DNA of 64,000 bases from Hygrocybe punicea (taxonomy: Eukaryota; Basidiomycota; Agaricomycetes; Agaricales; Hygrophoraceae). A model generated the notes under the pieces. That model searched no databases and had not been told where the DNA came from. It worked only from the letters and a program-made list of their open reading frames with translations. Made by a program: the position numbers and the translations under genes. Position 1 is the stretch's first letter. Every line of letters begins with the position of its first letter. Positions 11,586 to 21,573 of the stretch are shown piece after piece. The stretch spans positions 4,746,767 through 4,810,766 of the forward strand of contig OY744469.1 in NCBI GenBank assembly GCA_963556145.1, read 5' to 3'.

Positions 11586-11603
11586 TGGAGCCCACCGCGA
11601 GGA
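11586..11603 (+). other. Primer-binding site of copy A'
   Basis: TGGAGCCCACCGCGAGGA starts with TGG two bases after the LTR, the expected place and form of a tRNA-primed minus-strand start site. The same 18 bases recur next to families B (34455-34472, minus) and C (35374-35391). The tRNA could not be named from memory; it does not look like initiator tRNA-Met. Confidence 0.75.
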
Positions 11604-11940
11604 GTAGTCTAGCACCACCATAGCTTCCTCTTCCCGTATCCCTCCCTCTGACCGTCGTCTTCGAGATCTTCCTCGAAGAACTCTTCAACAAGAACTCTCT
11701 TTAGCCGCCTTCGACCCGACAATCGATGACCACTTCTTCCAGCTAGTACCCGACCACCTCGCTCGACATAACAATCTCCCGGTCGTCTCAGGGTCAAACA
11801 CCCCCCTATATCTTTCATCCGACAGTCTCGAATCGGTCGATATACCGATAATTACCATTACACCCAACTCATCCGATCTCAGTTCGACACCCGCATCGCC
11901 TACGTCCCCGACTTCGACCTCGTTAGAACCCCCATCCACG

Positions 11941-12075
11941 TCTTCGCTCTCGACATCGAAAACTCCGTCATCGTCATCGTCTCCGTCTTCGCTCTCAACA
12001 TCGAAAACTCCGTCATCGTCATCGTCTCCGTCTTCGCTCTCGACATCGAAAACTCCGTCATCGTCATCGTCCCCG
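11941..12075. repeat. Three tandem 45-bp units in the gag leader
   Basis: A 45-bp unit beginning TCTTCGCTCTCGACATCGAA is repeated at 11941-11985, 11986-12030 and 12031-12075 with few changes. In the plus sense it reads Ser/Thr/Lys/Pro-rich text in the frame that runs toward gag, broken by a TGA at 12228-12230 just before the gag ATG. On the opposite strand it reads as Asp/Glu-rich. It is probably a low-complexity N-terminal gag extension or leader. Confidence 0.7.
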
Positions 12076-12231
12076 TCTTCGTCTTCGTCCACGCCGTCAT
12101 CGTCCACGTTACCTGACCCGCTCATCGTACACCCAACAACCGCTTCATCGACATCTCAGCGCCCTCCACCCACAATGACTTCGACCGCCAGATCCTCGAC
12201 TGCTACCGTTCCCCATGTTACTCCTTGACAG

Positions 12232-13398
12232 ATGCCCGCTCGCGGTCACTCCACGGCCCCGACCTTCGACGGGAACCCGCTCAATTTAAACCGCTTCTTC
12301 GAAGAAGTCGAGATACTTGCTGCCGATGCCGCTCTCGACGACGCAGGACGCATTAAGCATAGTCTGCGCTACGCGTCACTTAGCGACTACGAGCTATGGG
12401 CAAGTTTACCTAGTGCGACCGGCGTCGATTATGCCACATTCAAAAGGAGCATACTCGTGCTATACCCGGGCACGGAAGACGATCACCGGTACACTATGGC
12501 GGATCTCGACCATCTTATGCACACCCAAACCGCTTACGGTATCCGTACCCATGCCGAACTTGGTGAATATTACCGCGAGTTCATTCGGATCTCAGGATTC
12601 CTCTTAGACAAGGGTCGAATCTCTCCTCGAGAACGCAACATCGCGTACAAGAACGGCTTCCATCTCGAGCTTAAAAAGGACATCAAAACCCGTCTGCAGT
12701 ACCAAAAACCGAACCATTTCCATAGCGACCCTTACGACTTCCAGGACTTCCACAATTGCGCCCACTTCCTGCTGGCTGGAACCGCGGCCGAACCGTCCAC
12801 CGTCTCTCGTCTATCGTCAACGTCGCCTGCCGCCATCCAGTACTCGACTCCAATAGAACCCGCCACCCGCTACCCGCCACCCGCTCGCTATGACCCAGTC
12901 ATTCCTAAAGCGGAACCGGTCGAACCTAACGTATCCGACCTCTTTCGTCTTGTTTCGCAACAACTCGCCGTCCTCACGCAAGCCCTCACCGAACGCAACA
13001 ACCCCCCAAAGCCTTGTGCAAATAGGGCTGAGCCGACCACCGTGGGACAGGGTTTCACCAACTTCAACTGCCTCTTTTGCGACGACCCGTTCCATCGTAT
13101 ACGCGATTGTCCCATCTGCGAGCAGTACACTCGAGACGGAATATGCCGCAAGAACGAGCACGGCCGCATTGTATTGCCTAACGGAATGTATCTTCCAAAG
13201 GCTATCGTCGGCAAAAATATGAGGGAACGCTTCGACGCGTGGCATGCACAGAACCCCGGCAACCGCGCTCCCCCTGCCCGCAACCCCACAGAACCATTCC
13301 AATGCGACCCGCCGCCTCATGTCAAAGCTAACTTCGTTGTAAAGGCGAGGTCGGGGTGGCTGCGGAATAATAATCCTAGGCCTGTGGGGTCAGCGTAG
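12232..13398 (+). pseudogene. Family A gag (copy A'), truncated by a nested insertion
   Basis: The ATG at 12232 opens a frame of 388 codons. Its N-terminal ~190 residues (MPARGHSTAPTFDGN..., then LRYASLSDYELWASLP, LYPGTEDDHRYT) are the same domain seen in gag of families B and C, so this is a capsid-like region of Ty3/gypsy gag. A zinc knuckle C-x2-C-x4-H-x4-C (CLFCDDPFHRIRDC) lies at about residue 283. From 13338 the frame runs into the inverted LTR, so the last 20 codons are LTR sequence and the true C-terminus, protease and pol of this copy are missing. The gag acts as particle scaffold and RNA binder. Confidence 0.85.
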
Positions 13399-14130
13399 AA
13401 GTGACTAGGAATAGTCTAACAAGCTTCAGTAAGATAATAGGATATAAAAGGTAAGAAGCCGCTGAGTAAACTACTGAAATCTATCGAGACCGATCGAAGC
13501 CGACGAAGCCGACGATGTCGGGTACGGCGGGTCGGGTGTCGGGTGACGAGAAACGTAGAGATTAAGACGGTAGAAGGACGGGGAGAGCGTCGAGGAAACC
13601 GACGAGTAGTATGTGCGATGGATTTTACTGAGAGACTAATTCTCAGAGAGAGGAAACGGGGGAACTGGTTTCTTATTTTGAGACGGCGCTTGGGCACCGT
13701 TTTTATACTACAAAGTTCTGTACCTAGATTTGGACGAGAGTCCTCGGCCGATGAGAGGAAACAAAGGAGAATAAAAATGGGGAAGTAGGAAGAGCGTTGC
13801 GAGGCGATGATGACAGGGAAAATGGGTGGAAGATATAAAAACCGTAAAAGATGCAAAATACTTTACTATATCCCCATAAGGGAGACGCTAGGCGTGAATA
13901 AGGCAAGTCCGATGTCGGGATCCCAGTCTGATGAGATCTATCTTTGATATTTGAAGTTCCGCGAGTTTAGGAGATAGACCGACCAGGTACGTGAGCGGCC
14001 GTGCTAGTCGGTATGCATCGGGTTGCGTCGGGTTGCGTCGGGTTCGAACGTAGATTGCTAGAGACGTCGGGTTCGAGCAGATTCGCTAGATATCGATGTT
14101 ACGGCCTCAGAGGGTCGAGGACCCTCTACA
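13338..14130 (-). repeat. 3' LTR of family A (minus orientation)
   Basis: A 793-bp LTR in reverse: TGTAAAGG at 13338 is the complement of the LTR end and CTCTACA at 14130 the complement of its start. It carries a 10-bp duplication (an extra GACGCAACCC unit near 14020) relative to the plus copy. Its position downstream of the minus-strand integrase makes it the 3' LTR of the minus copy of family A, and its outer edge (13338) cuts gag of copy A'. The other end of that copy is not present, so no target duplication can be matched. Confidence 0.8.
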
Positions 14131-14209
14131 TCTCCTTGGGTCTTCTAATAGAGACCATCCGTGGTCGAGAATATGGGGTCTCCGAATGCGGGTCGCGAAT
14201 GTGGCCAAT

Positions 14210-14215
14210 CACGTG
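14210..14215. promoter_or_regulatory. CACGTG E-box upstream of antisense gene X (family A)
   Basis: The palindrome CACGTG, in the context CCAATCACGTGAG, lies 86 bp before the X start codon. An equivalent site precedes X in family C, and CACGTG also occurs in the LTRs of T1 and T2. E-boxes are bound by bHLH factors; function here is inference. Confidence 0.45.
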
Positions 14216-14300
14216 AGCGGCCAAACAACGGCAAAGTAAAAAAAATAAAAAAATTCTCGTTGTTGATCCGACCTTTCCTCTACACCATCACACGTTCACA

Positions 14301-17300
14301 ATGTCCCAAGTCTATGACAACTTCCTCGCCTTCGTCGAAAGCATTGAACCCGATGTCCGGGCGGACTATGAAGAGGCCGTCAACGCGGTCACCGTGTTTC
14401 ATAGCGACGACCTCGTAACGATGGTGGACGGCAACGAGGGGATGGCCCAACAATGGTTAAGCGGCCGCAAGAAAGCGCTGGTGAGTTTCCTTATTGACTA
14501 CGCGTGTCCTAGGATAGCTCATGTCGTCCTGCCAGCGTGCTTATAATGGAATCGTCGCAGAACTCCGAGCTGGTGGTACGAGGCCAGTAACGCCACCGTT
14601 ATGGGCCGACCGCCAATCGTACGCCAACGATGTCGAAGAGTGGCTGAAAGAAGCGGCGGACCGAGAGAGGCAGGAAAAGGAAGAAGCCAGACGGCGGGCG
14701 GATGAAGAAGCGGCTACGCGGGAAGAGGAGGCCAGACGGATGGCAGAGGCAAATGCACGAGCGGAGGCGGAGAAAAGGCGAAAGGCGGCAGAGGAAAGGC
14801 GAGAGCGGCTTAGAATAGAACAACACGAGCAGCACTGGAATCAAGAAGCGGACCGGGTTGAAAGGGATGGAGCCACATATTGGCGGCGGCTCAGCGAAGA
14901 ACGGTGTAGTAGTTGTGCCTGGTCAGTCACGTGATCAGGTTCCCACGGTTTGACCTAGTCAGTAGCCTTCCAGATGTAGTAGTCAGTCCATCCTTCCTAT
15001 CCAGTCGACCTTTCCCTCGAGTCCTGCGTGAGCCCCCGGAGTGGTACCTCGGTACCACTCCAACGTGGTGATGAGAGTGTTCTTCGACTCCATGCCTCTC
15101 TCTTTTTTCTCTCGGGTTCCCACTCCTTACGACTTTCTCGCGAGACGACCTTTTTTCGGCCTCACCACCCACTGCTGCGCAACCGCGCATTTTCTCTTCA
15201 CTCACGGCCGTACAACACTCAAATTACCCCCCGGTGCACATGTTCAACCCAATAGGGCCCCGCGTCGCCCCCCGTTGACCCAAAAAACACGCCCGCGACC
15301 CTTCTCAGCACCCAAGCGGCAGGCCACGTCACTTTTTTCGACCCCCCGAATTTCCACTTTCTTTAGACCCAGCCATGTCCAGACAACCCCCCGCAACTTC
15401 GTTCGACGTTCCGGAGCCCCGCGTTCCCCATCAGGATCCCACGTAGCCCGCTACTGCGAGTTTAGGACAACCCAATGAAAATCGCAGCGCCGCCGCACGG
15501 ACCCCGTTTCTCGTCACCCCCACCCCTACACGGACCCATTCGACTCCCCGCACACTCGTCCCACCGGCCAGGACCCCCCGTTTCCCTCCATTGTGCCAAA
15601 CGAACCCCCACCGTCGTTTTCGGACACCCGAGCCACGCGCCACGTCACCATCGCGCGGCCCCGTTCTGCCAGCACAACCGGCCCCAGACCAGCTCACCAA
15701 TCTCGCGGCCCACCCCCCAGAGCACCCTGCGTCTCGCTAACGCCCCGAACGAGCCCCCACCGCCGTTTTTGGTCACACCACGGATCCGTCGCGCCCCCCC
15801 GTTCTTTCGTGTACCCCAGCCCCACACGGACCCATTCGACCACCCGTGCCCTCGTTCCACCGGCCAGGACACCCCGTTCACCTCCATTGCGCCAAACGAG
15901 CCCCCGCCGTTGTTTTCAGACACCCGGGCCACGCGCCACGTCACCATCGCGCGGCCCCATTCTGCCAACATACCCAGCCCCGGATCGACTCACGAAGCTC
16001 GCGGCCCACCCGTTCACCATCCCGGAGCACCCCACCTCGATCCAATACCACCGTGCCCACCGTTCCCAGACCCCCACCGCGTTCCGCCACGTCACCATCT
16101 CTCGGCCGGATTCTTGCACCATACCCGGCTCCTCGAGCCCTCGTTCAGCTCCCCGCAACCTCGTTCTCGACCCTGGCGACTTCCCCGACCCGTAGGGACC
16201 CAAACGAGTCACCGCCGCGACCACTTAGCACCCCAGCGCTAGTCCCCTCATATCGAGAATCCCCGATGCCACCGCATGGCCCAATGCACCCGTATGCTTT
16301 CCCTTTCCCCCGTTTACACCGTACCTTGTCCCGTCCTATCCCCTTTCCCCACCCTCGACATTTATTGGATATTCGACCTATCTACGAACCATCACTGCTC
16401 GACAGCACCGTACCTATTTACTTTCGCACGAACCACCCAGTCTATTTTCGGATCACAAGAACTCACACCCTGGGCTACAAGAACTTATGGTTTTGAACGT
16501 TTTTATCCTACCCTGCGATGTGAGTCCCAGAGGCATTCGAGGATGGAGGAGCAGAGCAGAGTTACAGTTTGGTCATCTACCACCCCCAACGATCTTGGAG
16601 GACGATACGGTCCCGCCTCACGTGTAAGGCCCGGGGCATCGTGAGGGACTGGGAGTCGTGACTGGAGAGTTTTTTTCTTGGTCAGTTTTGTTTTGCTTTT
16701 TGTTTTCTTTTAGTAGCGGTATGGTGACGAGGACGTCACCATGAGGAGGAGGGGCACTTGTAGTAGTTGTGCCTGGTCAGTCACGTGATCAGGTTCCCAC
16801 GGTTTGACCTAGTCAGTAGCCTTCCAGATGTAGTAGTCAGTCCATCCTTCCTATCCAGTTGACCTTTCCCTCGAGTCCTGCGTGAGCCCCCGGAGTGGTA
16901 CCTCGGTACCACTCCAACGGCGAGCTGAAGCAAACGCATCGGTCGCGGGTGAACCAAGGACTGAGTCGATTCCGGAGGGCGAAGCCGCAGTTGAGCCAGA
17001 GGAAGGCCCCGTCGACCCGGTACCAGAGACACCGGCCAATGTAGAAGACGTACATACGCCGGGCGTAGAGACCGGAGACTTGGCTGGTACAACGGTGAGT
17101 TCTTGTGTCGGTTCATTTGTTCTTTAGTCACTGATCCTGGTAACAGTTCACCGGGCCGTTTCCCCTACAACCCTGCACCAACTGCATCAAGGTGCAAGAG
17201 GCGTGTCGAGGCGTCACGGGCTACGTGTGCGAATGATGCCGGAGGCTGAAGAAAAGATGTACTAACGCTACACACCGGACGGGCGGGGGTCGGCGCAAGG

Positions 17301-17713
17301 TGGATACCGGAAAGGGCAAAGAGGTCGCGGTCGGCACAAGGAAGCCGTTGTCGTTCACGACAAAGCCCATCCGCAGTAGGCCTGCCCGGGCCTCAACGAG
17401 CAAACCGCGGGTCGAGGACATGGAGTCGGTCGAGGACGATGACGAAGACGAGGAGGAGTCGGAGGAAGAGCAGCCGACGAAAAGGCTTAGGGCGGCTTCG
17501 GCAGCAAACCCGTTCGTTTTGACGATGGAGAATTACGAGCAAGTGTCGGCGTGGCTAGCGGTCCTTACGGAGGAGCTGGGAGCCCTGGGCACCAACGTCA
17601 ACCGTCACCTCGTCCACTTCGGTCAAGAGTTCCAGCGGCTTCGCGTCGATCTCGAACGGTCGACCTCAAGGTTGGCGATGTTGAAGCGGGATTACGAGAC
17701 CGGCCGCCTGTAA
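14301..17713 (+). pseudogene. Gene X of family A: antisense Zn2Cys6-like coiled-coil protein, split by T1
   Basis: Exon 1 is 14301-14480. Exon 2 is 14536-14904, resuming at 16921-17094 once the inserted element T1 and its duplicated ACGG are set aside. Exon 3 is 17147-17713. All junctions are in phase (about 429 residues). The N-terminus is MSQVYDNFL... The middle is a long charged coiled coil (Glu/Arg/Ala repeats). Exon 3 opens with six cysteines at codons 10, 13, 20, 28, 31 and 38, that is C-x2-C-x6-C-x7-C-x2-C-x6-C, the Zn(II)2Cys6 spacing. An in-frame TGA (17234-17236) occupies codon 30. The C-terminus is acidic, then helical with leucine heptads. It is transcribed opposite to the family A pol genes, between integrase and the 3' LTR. 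No host homologue is recognised. Confidence 0.7.
14905..16916 (+). mobile_element. T1: small LTR element (158-bp LTRs) inserted in gene X
   Basis: Direct repeats 14905-15062 and 16759-16916 (TGTAGTAG...CTCCA) differ at one base (CG at 15006-15007 versus TG in the right copy). ACGG flanks both sides (14901-14904 and 16917-16920). A primer-binding-like TGGTGATGAGAG begins at 15066 and a purine tract (GAGGAGGAGGGGCA) precedes the right LTR. The 1.7-kb interior is C-rich with a roughly 300-bp internal tandem duplication (compare 15616-15675 with 15910-15970). No intact open reading frame resembling that of T2 was found, so T1 looks non-autonomous or decayed. Confidence 0.8.
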
Positions 17714-17920
17714 AATATAAAAAAAATAACGAGCCCATTGTATATATAAAAAATATATATCGTGTACATAAAAGACGTGTCAGCTTGTTCACCCAGCTAA
17801 GGAAAGCCGATCGGCTCCCGAAGACATAGGACTATTCGCATCATTCGTCATATCGTTAGAAAACTAAGAGGAACTAAATAAAATGGGGGTATAACGTGGA
17901 CAGAATATAAATGAAATGCT
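17714..17920. other. Convergent 3' ends of gene X and family A pol
   Basis: AT-rich, with TATATATA runs and an AATAAA near 17876. Nothing coding is seen. It is the shared 3' untranslated space of the plus-strand X gene and the minus-strand integrase. Confidence 0.5.
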
Positions 17921-20900
17921 TTAATCGTCGTCGGGTGAGGAGTCTATAGAGGGCGGGTACGTCGGATCATCAAGATCGTTTGAATCGGTATCGTCGGCAT
18001 CGGGGTATTGTAAGAAGTCGTCCAACGGTATCGATATTTTTGAGCGGGCGTGGTAGGGTACAACTCGGAAAGCGGCAAATCGAGATTTAGAAACCGCACC
18101 GTCGAGTTCGGCGAGTATGTAGGATCCGCCTTCTGTTTTCCTGATGACAACCATGGGTCCAAAGTACCGCGGTTTTGCTTTACGATCGAGAGACATTTCG
18201 ATACGTGAATTTCGGACGAGAACAAGGTTACCGGGTTCGAAGTCGTAAACTTTGATCGTGTTGGCGTATTTCTGCTCAAATTGCCGGGCGGACGTGAGCC
18301 GAGATTTGGTAAGCTTTTCTTTGACCCAATCGAGGTCGGCTTCTCGTTTACGAAGTTGTCGGGTGCGGATGACTATGAGGTCGGTCGTAGACATCGTATC
18401 TTGCGTCGGAACCATGTACGTAGCTTTGGCAAAATCGAATGGAAAAAGCGGTTCTACTCCGTGTGCGATGTAGTAGGACGAGTATCCGAGGCTTTTGTGT
18501 GTCGTGACCTGTTCGGCCCAAAATACGGAGTGGGTTACGGTGTGCCATTTCTTTTCATCTCCGTCACAACTTTTCATAATGGCCTCCTGGACATCTAGGT
18601 GGCAACACTCAACGGGTCCGTTCGCTTGTGAGTTATAGGGCAAAATGCGGATGTGGCGGATACCGTAGCGGGAGGCGAGATAGTCAAGCGCTTCTATGAA
18701 CGGCTTGCCGTTGTCGGTGACGATTTCTTCGAGAGCGCCCCAACGGCATAAGATGTCTTTGAACAAGAACGTGCCGATGGTGGAGCCGGTCTCGCGGCGT
18801 AACATGCGGAACTCAGGGTAGGCGGACAGGGAGCAACGGGCTTGGACGATGTATCGATAGCCGCCGGATCGTGGCATAAACATTGTGTCGACATACGCTT
18901 TACGAAATAGTGAGGCCGGTGTAGCGACGGTGGGCGGAATGTGATGATAACGCATTTGCCGTACTTGGCACTGATGGCAAGACTGGACGTACCACTTAAC
19001 GTCGTGGTCGAGGTGCGGCCACCAGAAACGATCGAGTAGCCAAGCGCGGACGGAGAATATACCTTTGTGGCCGAGAGAGTCGTGAGCGTCTTTGAGTAAC
19101 TGAAGCCGGCGGTCGGGCGGTATGACAAGTTTGTGTTTTCCGTGACGGTCTTTGCGCCAAAGCTTGTTATCGGTGACAAAGAATTCAAGGGTGTATCGTA
19201 AGAACAGACGGTATTCTTCGTCCGTGAAGTTCGCGGGTCGGGTTAGATCCCGTAACCAGGTCTCGACGAGGGCAAGACGAGCGTCGGCCGCGCGGGCTTT
19301 ATCGGATCGCGGTATGTCAGAAACGGCTTCCTGATTTGTGTAGACGAGGACGGCGGGTAATTCTTGGAGTCGGTCGGCTGTGGCACGGCAGCGGCCGCAT
19401 ACGGCAATCGGCTTAGACGGTATGGGGACAGGTCGGTAGTTGACGACTTCCATAAAGAAACCGTAGGAGTGGTCGAGCCAATCGTCGGAATCGTTGATCT
19501 CCTCGGGGTCTTCTGCAGTGCGGGGACGTCGGGAGAGTCCGTCGGGTGCACCGTGTGCGGAAGCGGGTACGTGAACGAGTCTAAAGTCAAATAAGAGCAC
19601 GCCGGCTATCCATCGGTTGATCGTTGCATTGGGCTGAATGTCGGGGTTGTTGAGCATCCCTTTTATGTACTTCGCGTCGACTTCAACAGTGAGGTTGCGG
19701 ACGCCGATGATGAAGATTCGGTAGGCACGGAGGGCCCTGAAGAGGCAGTAGAGTTCGAGCTTGGACTGGGAGTATCGGGCTTCGCATTCGTTCCACGATA
19801 TTGAACCAAAGTGATTCGGATAGCGCTTTCCGTCGGCGCGGATTTGCATAAGAACAAAGCCGACTCCAAGAACGGATGAATCGACGGCGAGAATCACTTC
19901 CCATTCACGCATGTAGTTGATAGCGCGCAGCGCTGGCGACGTAATGACGGCGTTTTTGAGGTAGTCGACGGCGGTCTCTTCTTCTTCACCAAATTCGAAG
20001 GGTATACCTTTGCGGGTAAGACGGACAAGGGGTCGGGAGTGGAGCGAGAAGTCCTTGATAAAAATACGCAAGACGCCGCAGATACCGAGAAAGGCGCGAA
20101 CTTCAGTGAGGTTGGTCGGCAGTGGCCAATCGCGAATCTTCTGTACTTTGGAGTCGTCGGCTACTCTTCCTTCGTATGTGCATCGGTGGCCAACAACGAT
20201 GACTGAGGGTCAACACAACTCGAGTTTTTTGCCGTTGAAGGTACCGCCGACATAGCGGAAACGCTGGATGACGCGGTTGACACCTTGGAAGTGTTCCCAA
20301 ATGAAACGTCGGATTGCCGGGTTCTCGGGTATAGTCTCGTAGGTACCGTCGGGTTGCTCGTAGCGGGTTGGAGGCCCTTTGATGGGAATATCGTCCATAT
20401 ACGGAACGGCAAGATGAGGGATTTCGTCATGGAGGATGTACGTGGAGTCACCGTGTAGGATCTGCGGGGAATTTGTGTATCCCATAGCAATCCGCGTAAG
20501 TCGAAGCGTTCCGAGTGGAGACTGAAAGGTCATATAGTCCCGAGACGAGGGGTGGACGAGGCGTTGGTCGAAAGAGACGAAGAGGTCGAAGGAAGCGTAG
20601 CAAGAGTGGCCGCCAAAGGCCTTGGCCAAGTGCTCGGTCATGGGCGGTATGGCGGGATCGCGGATAGTGACGGCGTTAAGCGGCTGTAGATCGTGGATGA
20701 TTCGAAGAGACTTCCTGTCCTTTTTCAAAACGCAGAACCAGCGGGAGCGATATGACGAATTCGAGGGTTCATAGGTACCGGCGTTAATTTTGTCTTTGAT
20801 GATGCCGATGACTTCGTTAAGGATGCCGGGTGGGATTGGGATATTGCGATGGACCCACGGGTCGTGCAGTACGGTGGGAATGTGGATCGGCGGGAAGTAG

Positions 20901-21573
20901 TCCGTATTGAACTGGCCTTTCTCGGATTCGTTCCAGGCGAAGGCAGCTTCTTGCGTCTTGATGATATGGTGGCCGAGTTTTTCTTCCTCAGGCCAAAGGA
21001 ATCCATCCGGGTTCATCGGCATCGCGTCGTGTCGTTCCTGAGTATAGCGGGTGCCGGGTGTAAAGTCGGGCGGGTGAGTCAGGAGCGTGGGTAAATCGGC
21101 TAGCGGGTCACTGGTGATCTCGCATATGATGCGGTATTCGTCGGGGAGAGTGGTAGAAATTGGGCGGATACGATCGGCTACCTTCTTATACTTTTTCTTG
21201 GTAACAACTCCTTTTAGGTCCCTGGTAGGGGGGGTGGTATACGAGATATAAGTAGCGTGTTCAGTAGAGGCTTTGTTACAAATATTCGAAGAAGAAATAT
21301 GTGACGCAGGAGCGGAGACGGAACAAGACGAAGGAAGGGTATCGGTAGTACGTAGCTGATTTTGTACATCGGTCAACAATGAAATGTACTGGGCGGCAGT
21401 CTGAGGCTGAGACGAAGAGAAATCTAAATCGATAGAAAAACATAAGTCCTCTTCTAGGGGAAAGGGCAAAAGGGAAGCATAGTTCGTGGTATAGGTGTGG
21501 TCGCTTTCGAGTGGCGGCTTCTCATCTCCCAGTGCGTCCTTTCCGAGAGGTATCTCCGGGTCCTCGACTTCTA
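17921..21573 (-). pseudogene. Family A pol: reverse transcriptase, RNase H, integrase
   Basis: One minus-strand frame runs from the end of the protease gene to 17921 (about 1,215 codons), broken by a single TGA at 20210-20212. Order: RT with LRIIHDLQPLNAVTI, DLF and the catalytic YMDD box near 20400; RNase H (AVDSSVLGVGFVL ... SKLELYCLFRAL ... DGLSRRP); an H-H-C-C zinc module (HDSLGHKG ... CHQC); an integrase core with Asp (VDTM), Asp (TDNG) and Glu (NGPVE); then a GPF/Y-like strand (RYFGPMVVI). RNase H before integrase marks Ty3/gypsy. There is no ATG at the pol start. The frame overlaps the protease stop in the -1 position, so expression by frameshift is inferred. The TGA stands where CGA is likely, so this copy is probably inactive. 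Confidence 0.9.

Noticed and set aside
11685..12125. Acidic minus-strand frame in the family A leader as an antisense gene like X
   Set aside because: It is a readout of the 45-bp tandem repeat and lacks the X motifs; X is elsewhere.
15475..16496. Pro/His-rich frames inside T1
   Set aside because: Several overlapping frames in C-rich DNA with an internal tandem duplication; none resembles the T2 ORF.
17234..17236. The in-frame TGA of gene X as a selenocysteine codon
   Set aside because: Higher fungi (Dikarya) are not known to have selenocysteine insertion machinery, and no SECIS-like structure could be assessed by eye. Readthrough or decay are the better options.
17225..17299. A 75-bp intron (GTGTGC donor, TACTAAC branch) that would remove the TGA of gene X in family A
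   Set aside because: It would delete the last three conserved cysteines (codons 28, 31 and 38), and no equivalent intron can be drawn in the element C copy.
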